A DNA stretch of 16,345 bases from Candidatus Dormiibacter sp. (GCA_025450495.1 JANWHI010000003.1:1-16345), one strand, 5' to 3'. Counted from the first letter of the stretch, positions 6,687 to 14,874 are shown. The notes: generated from the sequence alone by a model not told the origin. A program made the numbers and translations.

Positions 6687-7783
6687 CGCTCTGCGCGCCC
6701 AACGCTTTCAAGGGCACCCTCACGGCTGCCGTCGTGGCCACGGCGCTGGCCAGGGGGATCGAGGATGCCGGCTGGACGGCGCGCAGCCTGCCCGTGGCCG
6801 ACGGCGGCGACGGGACCCTCGACATCCTTCTCGCCGCGGCCGGTGAGCAGGGCCGCGAGCAACGGGTGCCGGTGCACGGTCCGTTCGGCCGTTGGCGAAC
6901 GGCTCGGCTCGGCTGGATCGGGGAGCGCGTCGCCGTCGTGGAGATGGCCGAGGGCTCCGGGCTGCGCCTGCTGGGCCGGCGGCGCGACCCCATGGGCGCC
7001 AGCAGCGCCGGCGCGGGCGAACTGCTGCGAGCCGCCCTCGAAGGCGGCGCGCGCCGGGTCATCGTCGGGGTGGGAGGCAGCGCCACGACGGATGGCGGGA
7101 TGGGGATCCTGGTCGCCCTGGGCGCTCGCCTTCTCGACGAGCGGCGGCGGCCAGTCGCACCGGGAGGGGGCGCCCTGGAACGGGTGGCCACCGTCGACCT
7201 CTCGGCCGCCCACGCTCACCTGCGCGGTCGCCGGGTGCAGGTCGCAGTCGACGTCCGCAGCCCGCTCTACGGGCCGGACGGAGCCGCCCACGTCTTCGCC
7301 CCCCAGAAGGGGGCCGGCCCGCGACAGGTGGCGCAGCTCGACGCCGGGCTCCGCCACTTTGCTGCGGTTCTCGAGCGCGCCGCCGGGCTGCCCGGCCTTG
7401 CGGCGCGCGCCGGTGCCGGCGCGGCCGGCGGCGCCGGCTTCGCCCTGGCCGCGCTGGGCGCGGAGCTGGTGAGCGGCGCCGCCCTGGTGTGCGACGAGGT
7501 CGGCCTCGATGACGCGCTCATCGACGCGGACCTGGTCATCACCGGTGAGGGGCGCCTCGATGCGCAGACCGCCGCGGGCAAGGCGCCAGCCGAGGTGGCG
7601 GCGCGCGCACGCCGCGACGGCGTTGCCTGCGTCGCCATCTGCGGGACGGTCGCCGGCAGCCAGGAGCTGTTCGCCACCGCCATCGCCCTCGACCAGTTCG
7701 GCGAGGACCCCTTTCGCCACGCCCGCGCGCTGCTCAGGCGCGCCGCCTCACGCGCTGTCGACATGGTGGCGATCTACCCGTAG
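6620..7783 (+). CDS. Glycerate 2-kinase (GlxK/GarK family)
   Basis: This enzyme phosphorylates D-glycerate with ATP to 2-phosphoglycerate, linking glyoxylate or photorespiratory-type carbon to gluconeogenesis. Family landmarks are CAPNAFKGTLTAA, SLPVADGGDGT, EMAEGSGLRLL, GVGGSATTDGGMGILVALGA, VRSPLYGPDGAAHVFAPQKG and ITGEGRLDAQTAAGKAP, in the usual order. The core matches the usual length of about 370. The start is a problem: homologues begin one or two residues before RLALCAPNAFKG (near 6680), but no ATG, GTG or TTG lies there in frame. The nearest upstream is GTG 6620, inside the sigma gene, with GGAG 6605-6608 about 11 nt before it; this gives 387 residues with an odd Gly/Arg-rich leader. 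Translational coupling to the sigma gene or a non-canonical start are alternatives. The frame ends at TAG 7781-7783, overlapping the full-length aminotransferase frame tail to tail. Confidence 0.86.
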   Translation: MSRGVHQDGGGRRSRARDGTRLALCAPNAFKGTLTAAVVATALARGIEDAGWTARSLPVADGGDGTLDILLAAAGEQGREQRVPVHGPFGRWRTARLGWIGERVAVVEMAEGSGLRLLGRRRDPMGASSAGAGELLRAALEGGARRVIVGVGGSATTDGGMGILVALGARLLDERRRPVAPGGGALERVATVDLSAAHAHLRGRRVQVAVDVRSPLYGPDGAAHVFAPQKGAGPRQVAQLDAGLRHFAAVLERAAGLPGLAARAGAGAAGGAGFALAALGAELVSGAALVCDEVGLDDALIDADLVITGEGRLDAQTAAGKAPAEVAARARRDGVACVAICGTVAGSQELFATAIALDQFGEDPFRHARALLRRAASRAVDMVAIYP

Positions 7784-8736
7784 ACCGGGGACAGCCACTC
7801 CGCGTATTTCTCGTTGTGACCACCGATGATGCCGTTGTAGAGGTCCTGGATGCGCATGGTCAGGGGACCAGGCTCGCCATCGCCGATGCGTCGCCTGTCG
7901 ATCTCGATGACCGGTGCAACCTGCGCGCCTGTGCCGCAGAGGAACACCTCGCCGGCCGCTTAGAGCTCGCTGCGGTCGATCGACCGCTCGACCACGTCAA
8001 GACCGAGCTCCTCGCGTGACACGTGCATCAGTCCCTGGCGGGTGATCCCCTCCAGGATGTTGTCCGCGGGCGGCGGCGTGATCAGGACGCCCTGGCGAAC
8101 GATGAAGATGTTCTCGGCACTGCCCTCGGACACATGCCCGTCCATGGTCAGCATGATCGCCTCGTCGAAACCTGCCTGGAGCGCCTCGGACTTGGCCAGG
8201 GCACTGTTGACGTAGATGCCCGTGCACTTGGCGCGTGCCGGCGCCATGGTGTCGTCGACACGCCGCCACGAGCTCACCATGCAGCGGATCCCGCCGGTGC
8301 CGACGTAGTCGCCCATCGGCGCCGTGCAGATGGCGAAGCTGTCGGGGACGCCGTGCAGCTTGACGCCGATGATCTCCGCCGACTTGAAGATCAGCGGCCG
8401 GATGTACACGTCCTCGCGGTAGCGGTTGCGGCGCAGCAGGTCGTTGGTGATCACGCACAGCTCGGCTGTGGTCAGCGGCAGCTCCATCTGCAGGATTCTC
8501 GCGTTGGAGCGCATCCGGTCGAAATGCTCGGGCAGACGGAGTGTGTAGAGCTGCTCGCGCTCGGCATTCCAGTAGGCGCGGATGCCCTCGAAAACGCCGG
8601 TCCCGTAGTTGAGGCCGTGGGTCAGCAATCCCACCTTGGCATCCCCGTACTGGCAAAGGCGCCCATCGAACCAGACCCACGAGGTCTCGCGGCGGGTCAC
8701 GGCGTCGGGCGATGTGCTGGCTGCTGCCTGGGTCAT
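7774..8736 (-). pseudogene. ilvE: Branched-chain aminotransferase (IlvE), interrupted by in-frame TAA
   Basis: PLP enzyme that transfers an amino group between Leu/Ile/Val and 2-oxoglutarate. From ATG 8736 the frame reads WVWFDGRLCQYGDAKVGLLT, LNYGTGVFEGIRAYW, the catalytic-lysine region ARAKCTGIYVNSALAKSEA (K170) and GHVSEGSAENIFIV, all typical of class IV aminotransferases. Codon 259 (7962-7960) is TAA, so the plain open frame is 7960-8736 (258 residues). The same frame continues without further stops for 61 codons to TAG at 7776-7774, reading GEVFLCGTGAQVAPVIEID, then GEPGPLTMRIQDLY and YAEWLSP, exactly the missing family C-terminus. Homologues usually have Tyr where TAA falls, so one base (TAC to TAA) explains it. 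The truncated chain would lose the GTG loop that helps hold the PLP phosphate. Sequencing error, recent mutation or readthrough are possible. A TACGCT box lies 7 nt before the ATG. Confidence 0.88.
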
Positions 8737-8764
8737 GGCACGCAGCGTACAACCCCGTGCGGGG
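8734..8764 (-). promoter_or_regulatory. Candidate leaderless promoter of the aminotransferase gene
   Basis: On the minus strand TACGCT (8749-8744) fits TANNNT and is followed by seven bases (GCGTGCC) and ATG 8736, the spacing expected if transcription starts at or next to the start codon. No Shine-Dalgarno is visible. Immediately upstream lies the perfect short palindrome CCCCGTGCGGGG (8753-8764), which could be an operator or simply GC-rich chance. This is inferred from spacing. Confidence 0.4.
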
Positions 8765-8794
8765 CGCGGAGCCTGATCTGAGGCGTTTGCCTCA

Positions 8795-8904
8795 TTGACC
8801 GACCCGCCAGATACGCTCTGATATGCTCATCTGCGGAGTAGAACCTGGTCCCATACCACCGAATGCGATGTGAAGGCATGCGAGGCCAGGGACGTGGAGG
8901 TGTG
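8795..8904 (+). promoter_or_regulatory. Candidate promoter and leader of pckA
   Basis: TGATATGCT (8819-8827) is an extended -10 of the same form as the one before the sigma gene. TTGACC (8795-8800) resembles a -35 but is 21 nt from TATGCT, longer than usual, so the extended -10 may act without it. Transcription near 8834 would give a leader of about 70 nt. GGAGG (8896-8900) is a strong ribosome site and picks ATG 8905, though the 4-nt spacing is short. Confidence 0.42.
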
Positions 8905-10470
8905 ATGACTGACGTTGTGAAGGCCCAGCGTGTGTCGCTGCCGCCCGCCCGCTCGATCCGCTGGAACCCGAGTCCGCAGACGCTGCGTGAGCTCACCGCA
9001 AGAATGCCCAACGCCAGGTTGACGGAGTTCGACAACTACAACGTGCAAACGCGTGTGGTCTCCCGGAGCAAGAGCAGCACATACATCATCACCGATTTCC
9101 CGCAGGAGCACACCGACCAGACCCTCTCTGTCGAGGTCGGCCAGCGCATCGCCCACATTCAGGATGAGCACATCCGCGATCGCGACATGCTGGTCATCGA
9201 CGGCTACATCGGCAACGACCCGGGACGCCGCGTTCGAGCCCGCCTCTTCATCGACGACGCCGCCGCCAACATCGCCGGCATGCAGCGATGGCTGTACTTC
9301 GACAACGAAGCACAGGGCGGCGAGGATTGGGATCCTGAATTGACCGTGATCTACACCCCGGAGCTCGAGGCGGCCGGCTACCCGGACCAACGGCTGATCG
9401 CAGTCGACCTCGCCAATGGCGTCACCCGGGTGCTGAACAGCGACTATTTCGGCGAGTCCAAGAAGGGCGGACTGCGCATGTGGAACAAGCTCACCTACGA
9501 CCAGGGCGGCCTGTCACTGCACGCCGGCTGCAAGGTGATCCCCACGCAGAGGGGTGAGCAGACGATGCTGATCGTGGGGCTGTCCGGCACCGGCAAGACC
9601 ACCACAACGTTCACCCGCCAGAACGACTCCAAGCCGGTCCAGGACGATTTTGTCGCGCTCTACCCGGGCGGCCGCATCGCGGCCACGGAAAACGGCTGCT
9701 TCGCCAAGACCTTCGGGCTTGACCCCAAGGACGAGCCGACCATCTTCGCTGCGGTGTGCAAGCCCGAGGCATACCTCGAGAACGTCTCCATGGACGAGGC
9801 TGGCAAGGTGGATTTCTTCGACACCGCCCACACCCAGAATGGCCGCGCCGTGTTCCAGATGGACGCGCTGGGCTGGCACCGCGACGCGCGCGAGGTTGCC
9901 AGCGTCAACCAGCTGCTCATCCTCAATCGCAACGAGAACATCATCCCCGTGGTGGCCAGGCTGAACCGGGAGCAGGCGGCGGCATACTTCATGCTCGGTG
10001 AGACCCAGGGCACCTCGGCGGGCGGCAGGGAGGAGGCGGGCAAGTTCCTCCGCGTGCCCGGCACCAACCCGTTCTTCCCGCTCCGCCATGAGCAGCAGGG
10101 CAACCGCTTCCTCGAGCTGCTCGACAGCGGCAGGTTCGAGGTCTTCCTGCTCAACACCGGCCGCGTCGGCGGGCCGCCCGGCAATGACAGCAGCAAGAAG
10201 GTGACCATCCCCAACTCCAGCGCGGTGGTCAAAGCCATCGCCGAAGGCACCATCGAATGGGTGGCCGATGCGGACTTCGGCTATGAGGTGGCGCGCTCGG
10301 TGCCGGGCATCGATGACCCCGAGATCCTCCAGCCACGACGCCTCTACGAGCGCACCGGCCGCGTCGACGAGTACAACACCATCGTCGAGCGGCTGCGCGC
10401 GGAGCGCCGTGACTTCCTCGCCAAGTATCCGGGGCTGCGGGCCGAGATCGTCAGCGCCATCAGGGCGTAG
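8905..10470 (+). CDS. pckA: Phosphoenolpyruvate carboxykinase (ATP)
   Basis: This enzyme converts oxaloacetate and ATP to PEP, ADP and CO2, the entry step of gluconeogenesis from TCA intermediates. From ATG 8905 it has 521 residues, near the usual 520-540. The ATP-type signature is clear: [18 protein letters not shown] (about 178-195, with the active-site Lys), SLHAGC (His about 206), the P-loop [11 protein letters not shown] (225-235), the metal-binding QDDF (246-249) and ENGCFAKT (262-269). The second kinase motif differs from the Escherichia coli GDDEHGW form, placing this in a divergent branch of the family. ATG 8905 follows GGAGG; an in-frame ATG at 8863 has no ribosome site. The gene points toward the crotonyl-CoA carboxylase/reductase gene 61 nt downstream with no terminator between, so cotranscription is likely, giving a gluconeogenic and C2-assimilation unit. 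Confidence 0.93.
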   Translation: MTDVVKAQRVSLPPARSIRWNPSPQTLRELTARMPNARLTEFDNYNVQTRVVSRSKSSTYIITDFPQEHTDQTLSVEVGQRIAHIQDEHIRDRDMLVIDGYIGNDPGRRVRARLFIDDAAANIAGMQRWLYFDNEAQGGEDWDPELTVIYTPELEAAGYPDQRLIAVDLANGVTRVLNSDYFGESKKGGLRMWNKLTYDQGGLSLHAGCKVIPTQRGEQTMLIVGLSGTGKTTTTFTRQNDSKPVQDDFVALYPGGRIAATENGCFAKTFGLDPKDEPTIFAAVCKPEAYLENVSMDEAGKVDFFDTAHTQNGRAVFQMDALGWHRDAREVASVNQLLILNRNENIIPVVARLNREQAAAYFMLGETQGTSAGGREEAGKFLRVPGTNPFFPLRHEQQGNRFLELLDSGRFEVFLLNTGRVGGPPGNDSSKKVTIPNSSAVVKAIAEGTIEWVADADFGYEVARSVPGIDDPEILQPRRLYERTGRVDEYNTIVERLRAERRDFLAKYPGLRAEIVSAIRA

Positions 10471-10531
10471 CCCGACGCCGTCGCGGCCCGCCCGCGCCAG
10501 GTGCCCGTCCACCCAGTCCGATTGGAGAGAG

Positions 10532-11806
10532 ATGGTGACCGAGGTGAGCACCGGGCCGACGCGAGCGCGCACTGACCCGCAACGTCTCACCGTGGCACCG
10601 CCGCTGGGCGAGGTGCCGCCGACCATGCTCGCCCAGGTCATCCGCCCGCAACGATATGGCGATCCCAGCGACGCCTTCGCGGTGGAGGAGGTTGCCACCC
10701 CGAGCCCCGGACCCGGGGAGGCGCTCGTATATGTCATGGCCGCCGGCGTCAACTACAACAACGTCTGGGCCTCGCTCGGCCGGCCGGTCGACGTCATCGC
10801 GGCGCGCCAGAAGGCCGGCGCCGGCGAGGACTTCCACATCGGCGGCAGCGATGCCTCAGGGATCGTCTACGCGGTCGGCGAAGAGGTCGACAACGTCAAG
10901 GTCGGCGACCGTGTGGTTGCGCACTGCGGGCAATGGGACGCGGCCGACCCGTACATCACCGCCGGCGGCGATCCGATCACCGCGCCGAGCGCGCGCATCT
11001 GGGGCTACGAGACCAACTGGGGCAGCTTTGCGCAGTTCACCCTGGTGCAGGCACACCAGTTGCTGCCCAAGCCGGAGCGCCTGGGCTGGGCGGCGGCGGC
11101 GGCCTACATGCTGGTCGGTGCCACCGCGTATCGCATGCTCTGCGGCTGGGAGCCGCATACCGTCCGCAAGAACGATGTGGTGCTGGTCTGGGGCGGTAGC
11201 GGCGGGCTCGGCTCGCAGGCGATCCAGATCGTCAGGGCGCGCGGCGGCATCCCCGTGGCGGTGGCATCGGGACCCGAGCGCGGCGAGTTCTGCGTCTCGA
11301 TCGGGGCAGCCGGGTACATCGACCGCGGCCGCTTCGACCACTGGGGCCTGCCCCCCGACTGGCGCGACAACGACGCCTACGGCGCCTGGGCAAGCGGCGC
11401 TCGCGCCTTCGGCAAGGCGATCTGGGACGTGGTCGGTGAGAAGCGCAACCCGCGCATCGTCTTCGAGCATCCGGGGGAGGCGACCATCCCCACCTCGATC
11501 TTCGTCTGCGACAACGCCGGCATGGTGGTGATCTGTGCCGGAACCACCGGCTATCACGCGGCTGTCGACCTGCGCTACCTGTGGATGCGGAGCAAGCGAT
11601 TGCAGGGCTCGCATTTCGCCAACGACGGCAACGCCGCTGCCCTCAACCAGCTGGTGGCGAGCGGTGCCGTCGATCCCTGCCTGCGACGCACCTTCGCATT
11701 CGACGACGTCGGCATCGCTCATCAGCTGATGCACAAGAACCAGCACCCGGTCGGCAACATGGCGATCCTGGTCGGAGCGCGGCACGAGAACCAGGTCGAC
11801 CTCTAG
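10532..11806 (+). CDS. ccr: Crotonyl-CoA carboxylase/reductase
   Basis: This NADPH-dependent enzyme reduces crotonyl-CoA with CO2 fixation to ethylmalonyl-CoA, the key step of the ethylmalonyl-CoA pathway; in some organisms it instead supplies polyketide extender units. The 424-residue product is a medium-chain reductase. Visible features are [15 protein letters not shown] (about 71-85), [31 protein letters not shown] (156-170), the cofactor motif [14 protein letters not shown] (220-233), [15 protein letters not shown] (311-325) and RLQGSHFAN (357-365). The Asn of NYNN, E160 and H361 correspond to the residues I recall holding CO2 in characterised homologues, so carboxylation should be retained. 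ATG 10532 follows GGAGAGAG directly; earlier in-frame codons overlap pckA and read as non-family sequence. The stop TAG lies in CTAG 11803-11806, shared with the stop of the opposite-strand gene. Confidence 0.93.
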   Translation: MVTEVSTGPTRARTDPQRLTVAPPLGEVPPTMLAQVIRPQRYGDPSDAFAVEEVATPSPGPGEALVYVMAAGVNYNNVWASLGRPVDVIAARQKAGAGEDFHIGGSDASGIVYAVGEEVDNVKVGDRVVAHCGQWDAADPYITAGGDPITAPSARIWGYETNWGSFAQFTLVQAHQLLPKPERLGWAAAAAYMLVGATAYRMLCGWEPHTVRKNDVVLVWGGSGGLGSQAIQIVRARGGIPVAVASGPERGEFCVSIGAAGYIDRGRFDHWGLPPDWRDNDAYGAWASGARAFGKAIWDVVGEKRNPRIVFEHPGEATIPTSIFVCDNAGMVVICAGTTGYHAAVDLRYLWMRSKRLQGSHFANDGNAAALNQLVASGAVDPCLRRTFAFDDVGIAHQLMHKNQHPVGNMAILVGARHENQVDL

Positions 11807-12606
11807 CCCCTCCCGGCGGCGAGCACGCGGACAACGGTGTGCTCGGGCGTCTGCGTGGCCAGCTCGAGGCGCCTGCCGCTGAGCAGCCAGTCCAGCTCAG
11901 GGACGGTGAGGTGCCCCGAGAGGTCGCGCGGCAGGCGGGCCGGCGCCCCCTCGATGAGCTGAGCGCGCTTGCCGATCACCTCCGCGGGGTTGATGCCCGC
12001 GTCGCCGATGTCGGCGCCGCGGTCGCGGAGGTCGGCGGCGATGGCGCAGCCCACGGGGTCGCAGTCGTGAAGCACCACGACGCTCAGGGCGCTCACGTCA
12101 GCCGGGGCCTCGTCGACGGTCAGTACGCGCGCGTCGCCGAGATGCTCGCGGTTGGCGGTGAGGATGGCGGCGGTCTCGGCACGATCGCAGATCACCAGCA
12201 GTGCGCCCGAGCCGCTCTGCGGATGCGGCCGCTGAGTTGGGCTGATCATCCCGGGCACGGGCGTGGCGCCGGCCGCCAGCCGCGCCTCGAACTCGGCGAA
12301 GGAGATCGCCAGCACGCGGCCCAACGGCGGCGCGCGGCGTTCCTGGAGGTGGGTGATCGCCCCGACCGCGATGAGCAGGACGCCGAGGCCGCCGAGCACG
12401 ACCAGCACAGCCCGGTTGGCGAGGACGATCCCGATCATGATGAGCACCAGCCCGAGGCCCACCTCTCCGCTGGCGATGCGCACCGGTGCTGACTCCACGT
12501 CGGCGCAGACCGCGTAGTAGAGCTGGCGGGGGGTGAACCACCATCCACCCTCGTGCAGGCGCGCCGCGGCGGCGGCGATGCGCTCATCGGTGATCTCGAC
12601 TGCCAT
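11803..12606 (-). CDS. Membrane protein with TopoVI-A-like winged helix and TOPRIM-like motif
   Basis: I find no named family for this 267-residue protein from ATG 12606. Residues 1-40 look like a small winged helix with [14 protein letters not shown] (21-34); RQLYY recurs in Spo11/topoisomerase VI-A-like and phage wH-TOPRIM proteins, where a Tyr there can be the DNA-cleaving residue. Residues about 48-85 form two hydrophobic helices, a membrane hairpin. After a soluble linker, [16 protein letters not shown] (134-149) and [20 protein letters not shown] (176-195) fit the first strand and the DxDPxG motif of a TOPRIM domain; the usual first-strand Glu is not clear (D141 or E144). A Mg-dependent nucleic-acid or nucleotide role at the membrane is inference. 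Longer readings to 12783 overlap the opposite mutase gene and are not preferred. No Shine-Dalgarno is seen. Confidence 0.68.
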   Translation of the reverse strand: MAVEITDERIAAAAARLHEGGWWFTPRQLYYAVCADVESAPVRIASGEVGLGLVLIMIGIVLANRAVLVVLGGLGVLLIAVGAITHLQERRAPPLGRVLAISFAEFEARLAAGATPVPGMISPTQRPHPQSGSGALLVICDRAETAAILTANREHLGDARVLTVDEAPADVSALSVVVLHDCDPVGCAIAADLRDRGADIGDAGINPAEVIGKRAQLIEGAPARLPRDLSGHLTVPELDWLLSGRRLELATQTPEHTVVRVLAAGRG

Positions 12607-12650
12607 GGCGCGCCAGTCTGGCAGGGCGCAGCGCGCCGCGGAGGCCGAAG

Positions 12651-12665
12651 TATGCTGGCGACGTG
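12651..12665 (+). promoter_or_regulatory. Candidate leaderless promoter of the mutase gene
   Basis: TATGCT (12651-12656) is a near-consensus -10 box followed by six bases (GGCGAC) and GTG 12663. A transcript beginning about seven bases after the -10 starts exactly on the GTG. No ribosome site lies before the GTG, which agrees with a leaderless message. No -35 consensus is visible in the GC-rich sequence upstream. Confidence 0.5.
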
Positions 12666-14366
12666 ATCTCGGAGTCAGCGGCAGCGACGCCCGGCGTGCC
12701 GAGCGCGCGTGACTACGCGGCTGAGCAGCGGCGCTGGGAGGAGCGCGCCCTGCGCCGCGCCCTCGAGGGAGGCGGCCCGGCACGGACCTTCGCCACCGGC
12801 AGCGGCATCGACGTCGACGCCCTCTACGGCCCGGCCCAGCTCGACGGCCACGACCCTCTCATCGAGGAGGGCTTCCCCGGCGAGCCCCCGTTCACGCGCG
12901 GGGTCCAGGCGACCATGTACCGGGGCCGGTTGTGGAGCATCCGCCAGTACGCCGGTTATGGCACCGCCGCCGACGCCAACGAGCGCTTCCGTTTCCTCCT
13001 CGCCCATGGCCAGACGGGGCTGTCGGTGGCCTTCGACCTACCCACCCAGATGGGCCTCGACAGCGACGACCCGCGCGCCGCCGGCGAGGTCGGGCAGGTG
13101 GGCGTGGCCATCGACTCAGTGGCCGACATGGAGGAGCTGTTCAGGGAGATCCCTCTCGATGCCGTGAGCACCTCGATGACCATCAACGCGCCGGCGCCGG
13201 TGCTGGTGGCGATGTACTTCGTCGCCGCCGAGCGGCAGGGGGTGGCCGCCGACGCGGTGATGGGCACAGCGCAGAACGACGTGCTCAAGGAATATGTCGC
13301 GCGCGGCACGTACATCTATCCGCCGCGACCTTCGCTGCGGCTGGCGGCCGACCTGATCGTCCACTGCGCTCACCACGCGCCGAGGTTCAACGCCATCTCG
13401 CTGAGCGGCTACCACATCCGCGAAGCGGGCAGCACGGCGCCGCAGGAGATGGCGTTCGCCATCGCCAACGCGTGCGAGTATGTCGCCGCCGTCGTCGACC
13501 GGGGCATCGCGGTCGACGACTTCGCGGCCAAGCTCTCGTGGATCTTCAACACGCACACGGACTTTTTCGAGGAGATCGCCAAGTACCGAGCCCTGCGCCG
13601 TCTCTGGGCGCGGGTGATGACCGAAAGGTTCGGCGCCACCGACCCACGCTCGCTGATGCTGCGCACCCACACTCAGACCGGCGGCTCGACACTCACCGCG
13701 CAACAGCCGGAGAACAACATCGTGCGCGCCGCCATCCAGGCGCTTGCCGCCGTTCTCGGGGGCGTGCAGTCCCTGGCGCTCTCCTGCTATGACGAGGCCT
13801 TGTCCATCCCCACCGAGAAGGCGCAGCGCATCGCGGTGCGCACCCAGCAGATCATCGGCGAGGAGATCGGCGTCACCAACACTGTCGATCCCCTCGGTGG
13901 GTCGTACTTCGTCGAGTGGCTCACCGACGAGCTCGAGCGGCAGGCTGCGGCGCTGATCGTCCAGGTCGATGAGCGCGGTGGTGCGGTGGCGTGCATCGAA
14001 TCCGGCTGGATGCAGGAGCAGATCCAGGAGCAGGCCTATCGCGCCGAGCGCGCGGTGGTCTCGGGCGAGCGGGTGGTGGTCGGTGTCAACCGCCACACCG
14101 AGAGCGAGGAGGCGCAGCCCCCGCTGATCTTCCGAACCGACGAACGCGCCATCGATGAGCAGTTGGAGCGCCTGCGTCGCCATCGCGAGCGCCGCGAGCA
14201 GGCGGCAGTCACTGCGGCGCTGCGTGACCTGCTCGCCGCTGCGCAGGCCGACGGCGTGCTGATGCCCTCCATCCTCGACGCGGTGCGCGCCAACGCCAGC
14301 CTCGGTGAGATCTGCGGGACGCTCCGCGACGTGTTCGGTGAGTACCGGCCTCCAACCACGATCTGA
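12663..14366 (+). CDS. Methylmalonyl-CoA mutase, catalytic (alpha) subunit
   Basis: This adenosylcobalamin-dependent enzyme part interconverts methylmalonyl-CoA and succinyl-CoA, the last step of propionyl-CoA assimilation. The 567 residues cover only the TIM-barrel substrate domain; the roughly 130-residue B12-binding domain (DxHxxG) is absent and must be encoded elsewhere, as in two-subunit mutases. Key parts are FTRGVQATMYRGRLWSIRQY (77-96), GQTGLSVAFDLPTQMGLDSD (116-135), LKEYVARGTYIYPPRPSLRL (208-227) and SGYHIREAG (248-256). Y86, R214 and H251 correspond to the substrate-binding Tyr/Arg pair and catalytic His of methylmalonyl-CoA mutase; isobutyryl-CoA mutase has Phe and Gln at the first two. 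GVAIDS after GEVGQV also fits MCM better than ethylmalonyl-CoA mutase. GTG 12663 is preferred because the -10 box ends 6 nt upstream. Confidence 0.92.
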   Translation: MISESAAATPGVPSARDYAAEQRRWEERALRRALEGGGPARTFATGSGIDVDALYGPAQLDGHDPLIEEGFPGEPPFTRGVQATMYRGRLWSIRQYAGYGTAADANERFRFLLAHGQTGLSVAFDLPTQMGLDSDDPRAAGEVGQVGVAIDSVADMEELFREIPLDAVSTSMTINAPAPVLVAMYFVAAERQGVAADAVMGTAQNDVLKEYVARGTYIYPPRPSLRLAADLIVHCAHHAPRFNAISLSGYHIREAGSTAPQEMAFAIANACEYVAAVVDRGIAVDDFAAKLSWIFNTHTDFFEEIAKYRALRRLWARVMTERFGATDPRSLMLRTHTQTGGSTLTAQQPENNIVRAAIQALAAVLGGVQSLALSCYDEALSIPTEKAQRIAVRTQQIIGEEIGVTNTVDPLGGSYFVEWLTDELERQAAALIVQVDERGGAVACIESGWMQEQIQEQAYRAERAVVSGERVVVGVNRHTESEEAQPPLIFRTDERAIDEQLERLRRHRERREQAAVTAALRDLLAAAQADGVLMPSILDAVRANASLGEICGTLRDVFGEYRPPTTI

Positions 14367-14874
14367 GGGCGGCCGCACCCGGACGCAGCGTCGCGCAGCC
14401 GCGGCGCTGCGTGCCGCCGGGCGGCGCATCGTCACCGTGCCGCGCCCGGCCCGCATCGTGCTCGTCGCGATCGCGGTTGCCGTCGGCTTCGTGGCCGTGG
14501 TGCTGCCGCTCTTCAGCACCGGCGGCGCGCCGCGCGCGGAGATCACCGGCGCGCTACCGGACACCGCCACCGCGGGACGGCAGTTGCGCGTCGACATCGC
14601 CGTCGACAATGTCGGTGACGGCAGCATCTACCCGGTGTGCGTCTCGTTGAGCGGCGGCGGCGCAACGCTTGTGTCGGGCCTGTTCCAGGGGCTTGACCAG
14701 GTGACGGCGACGAGCAACAGGGTGTGCGGCGGCCAGCTGACCGGCCAGGAGACGATCAGCATCAGCCTGGTGCTCAGGCTGGACCAGCGTGGCAGCGCGA
14801 TCGTGCAACTGGTTCCCGAGCAGGGATCGAGCGTCATCGGTCCTGCCTTTCGCGCCACGGTCATCGTCTCCTGA
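14338..14874 (+). CDS. Small membrane-anchored extracytoplasmic protein, hypothetical
   Basis: I do not recognise a family. From GTG 14338 (29 nt inside the mutase gene) the product is 178 residues: a basic N-terminus, one membrane segment with RIVLVAIAVAVGFVAVVLPL (about 38-57) and an outside domain of about 120 residues. The outer part is rich in short beta-prone stretches (RQLRVDIAVDNVGDGSIYPV, ISISLVLRLDQRG, AFRATVIV) and resembles an Ig-like or CARDB-type fold with two cysteines that could pair. The anchor may be an uncleaved signal sequence. Start is uncertain: 14305 and GTG 14437 are also in frame and none has a clear ribosome site. Overlap with the mutase suggests coupled translation, but no functional link is apparent. 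Confidence 0.6.
   Translation: MSTGLQPRSEGGRTRTQRRAAAALRAAGRRIVTVPRPARIVLVAIAVAVGFVAVVLPLFSTGGAPRAEITGALPDTATAGRQLRVDIAVDNVGDGSIYPVCVSLSGGGATLVSGLFQGLDQVTATSNRVCGGQLTGQETISISLVLRLDQRGSAIVQLVPEQGSSVIGPAFRATVIVS

Noticed and set aside
7816..8019. Small plus-strand open frame opposite the aminotransferase C-terminus
   Set aside because: The minus-strand reading is clearly conserved aminotransferase sequence, so this is a shadow.
10268..10531. Upstream extension of the ccr frame into pckA
   Set aside because: It overlaps pckA out of frame, reads as Ser/Arg/Pro-rich noise, and a ribosome site directly precedes ATG 10532.
9514..10752. Minus-strand open frame opposite pckA and the start of ccr
   Set aside because: Two strong plus-strand genes explain the region and the translation has no family features.
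12607..12783. Longer N-terminus for the minus-strand TOPRIM-like gene
   Set aside because: It would overlap the start of the mutase gene and its promoter, and the added residues are Arg/Ser/Pro-rich without domain character.
13116..14627. Minus-strand open frame of about 503 codons opposite the mutase
   Set aside because: Composition is Arg/Ala/Gly/His-rich without recognisable domains, and it mirrors the codon pattern of the certain mutase gene.
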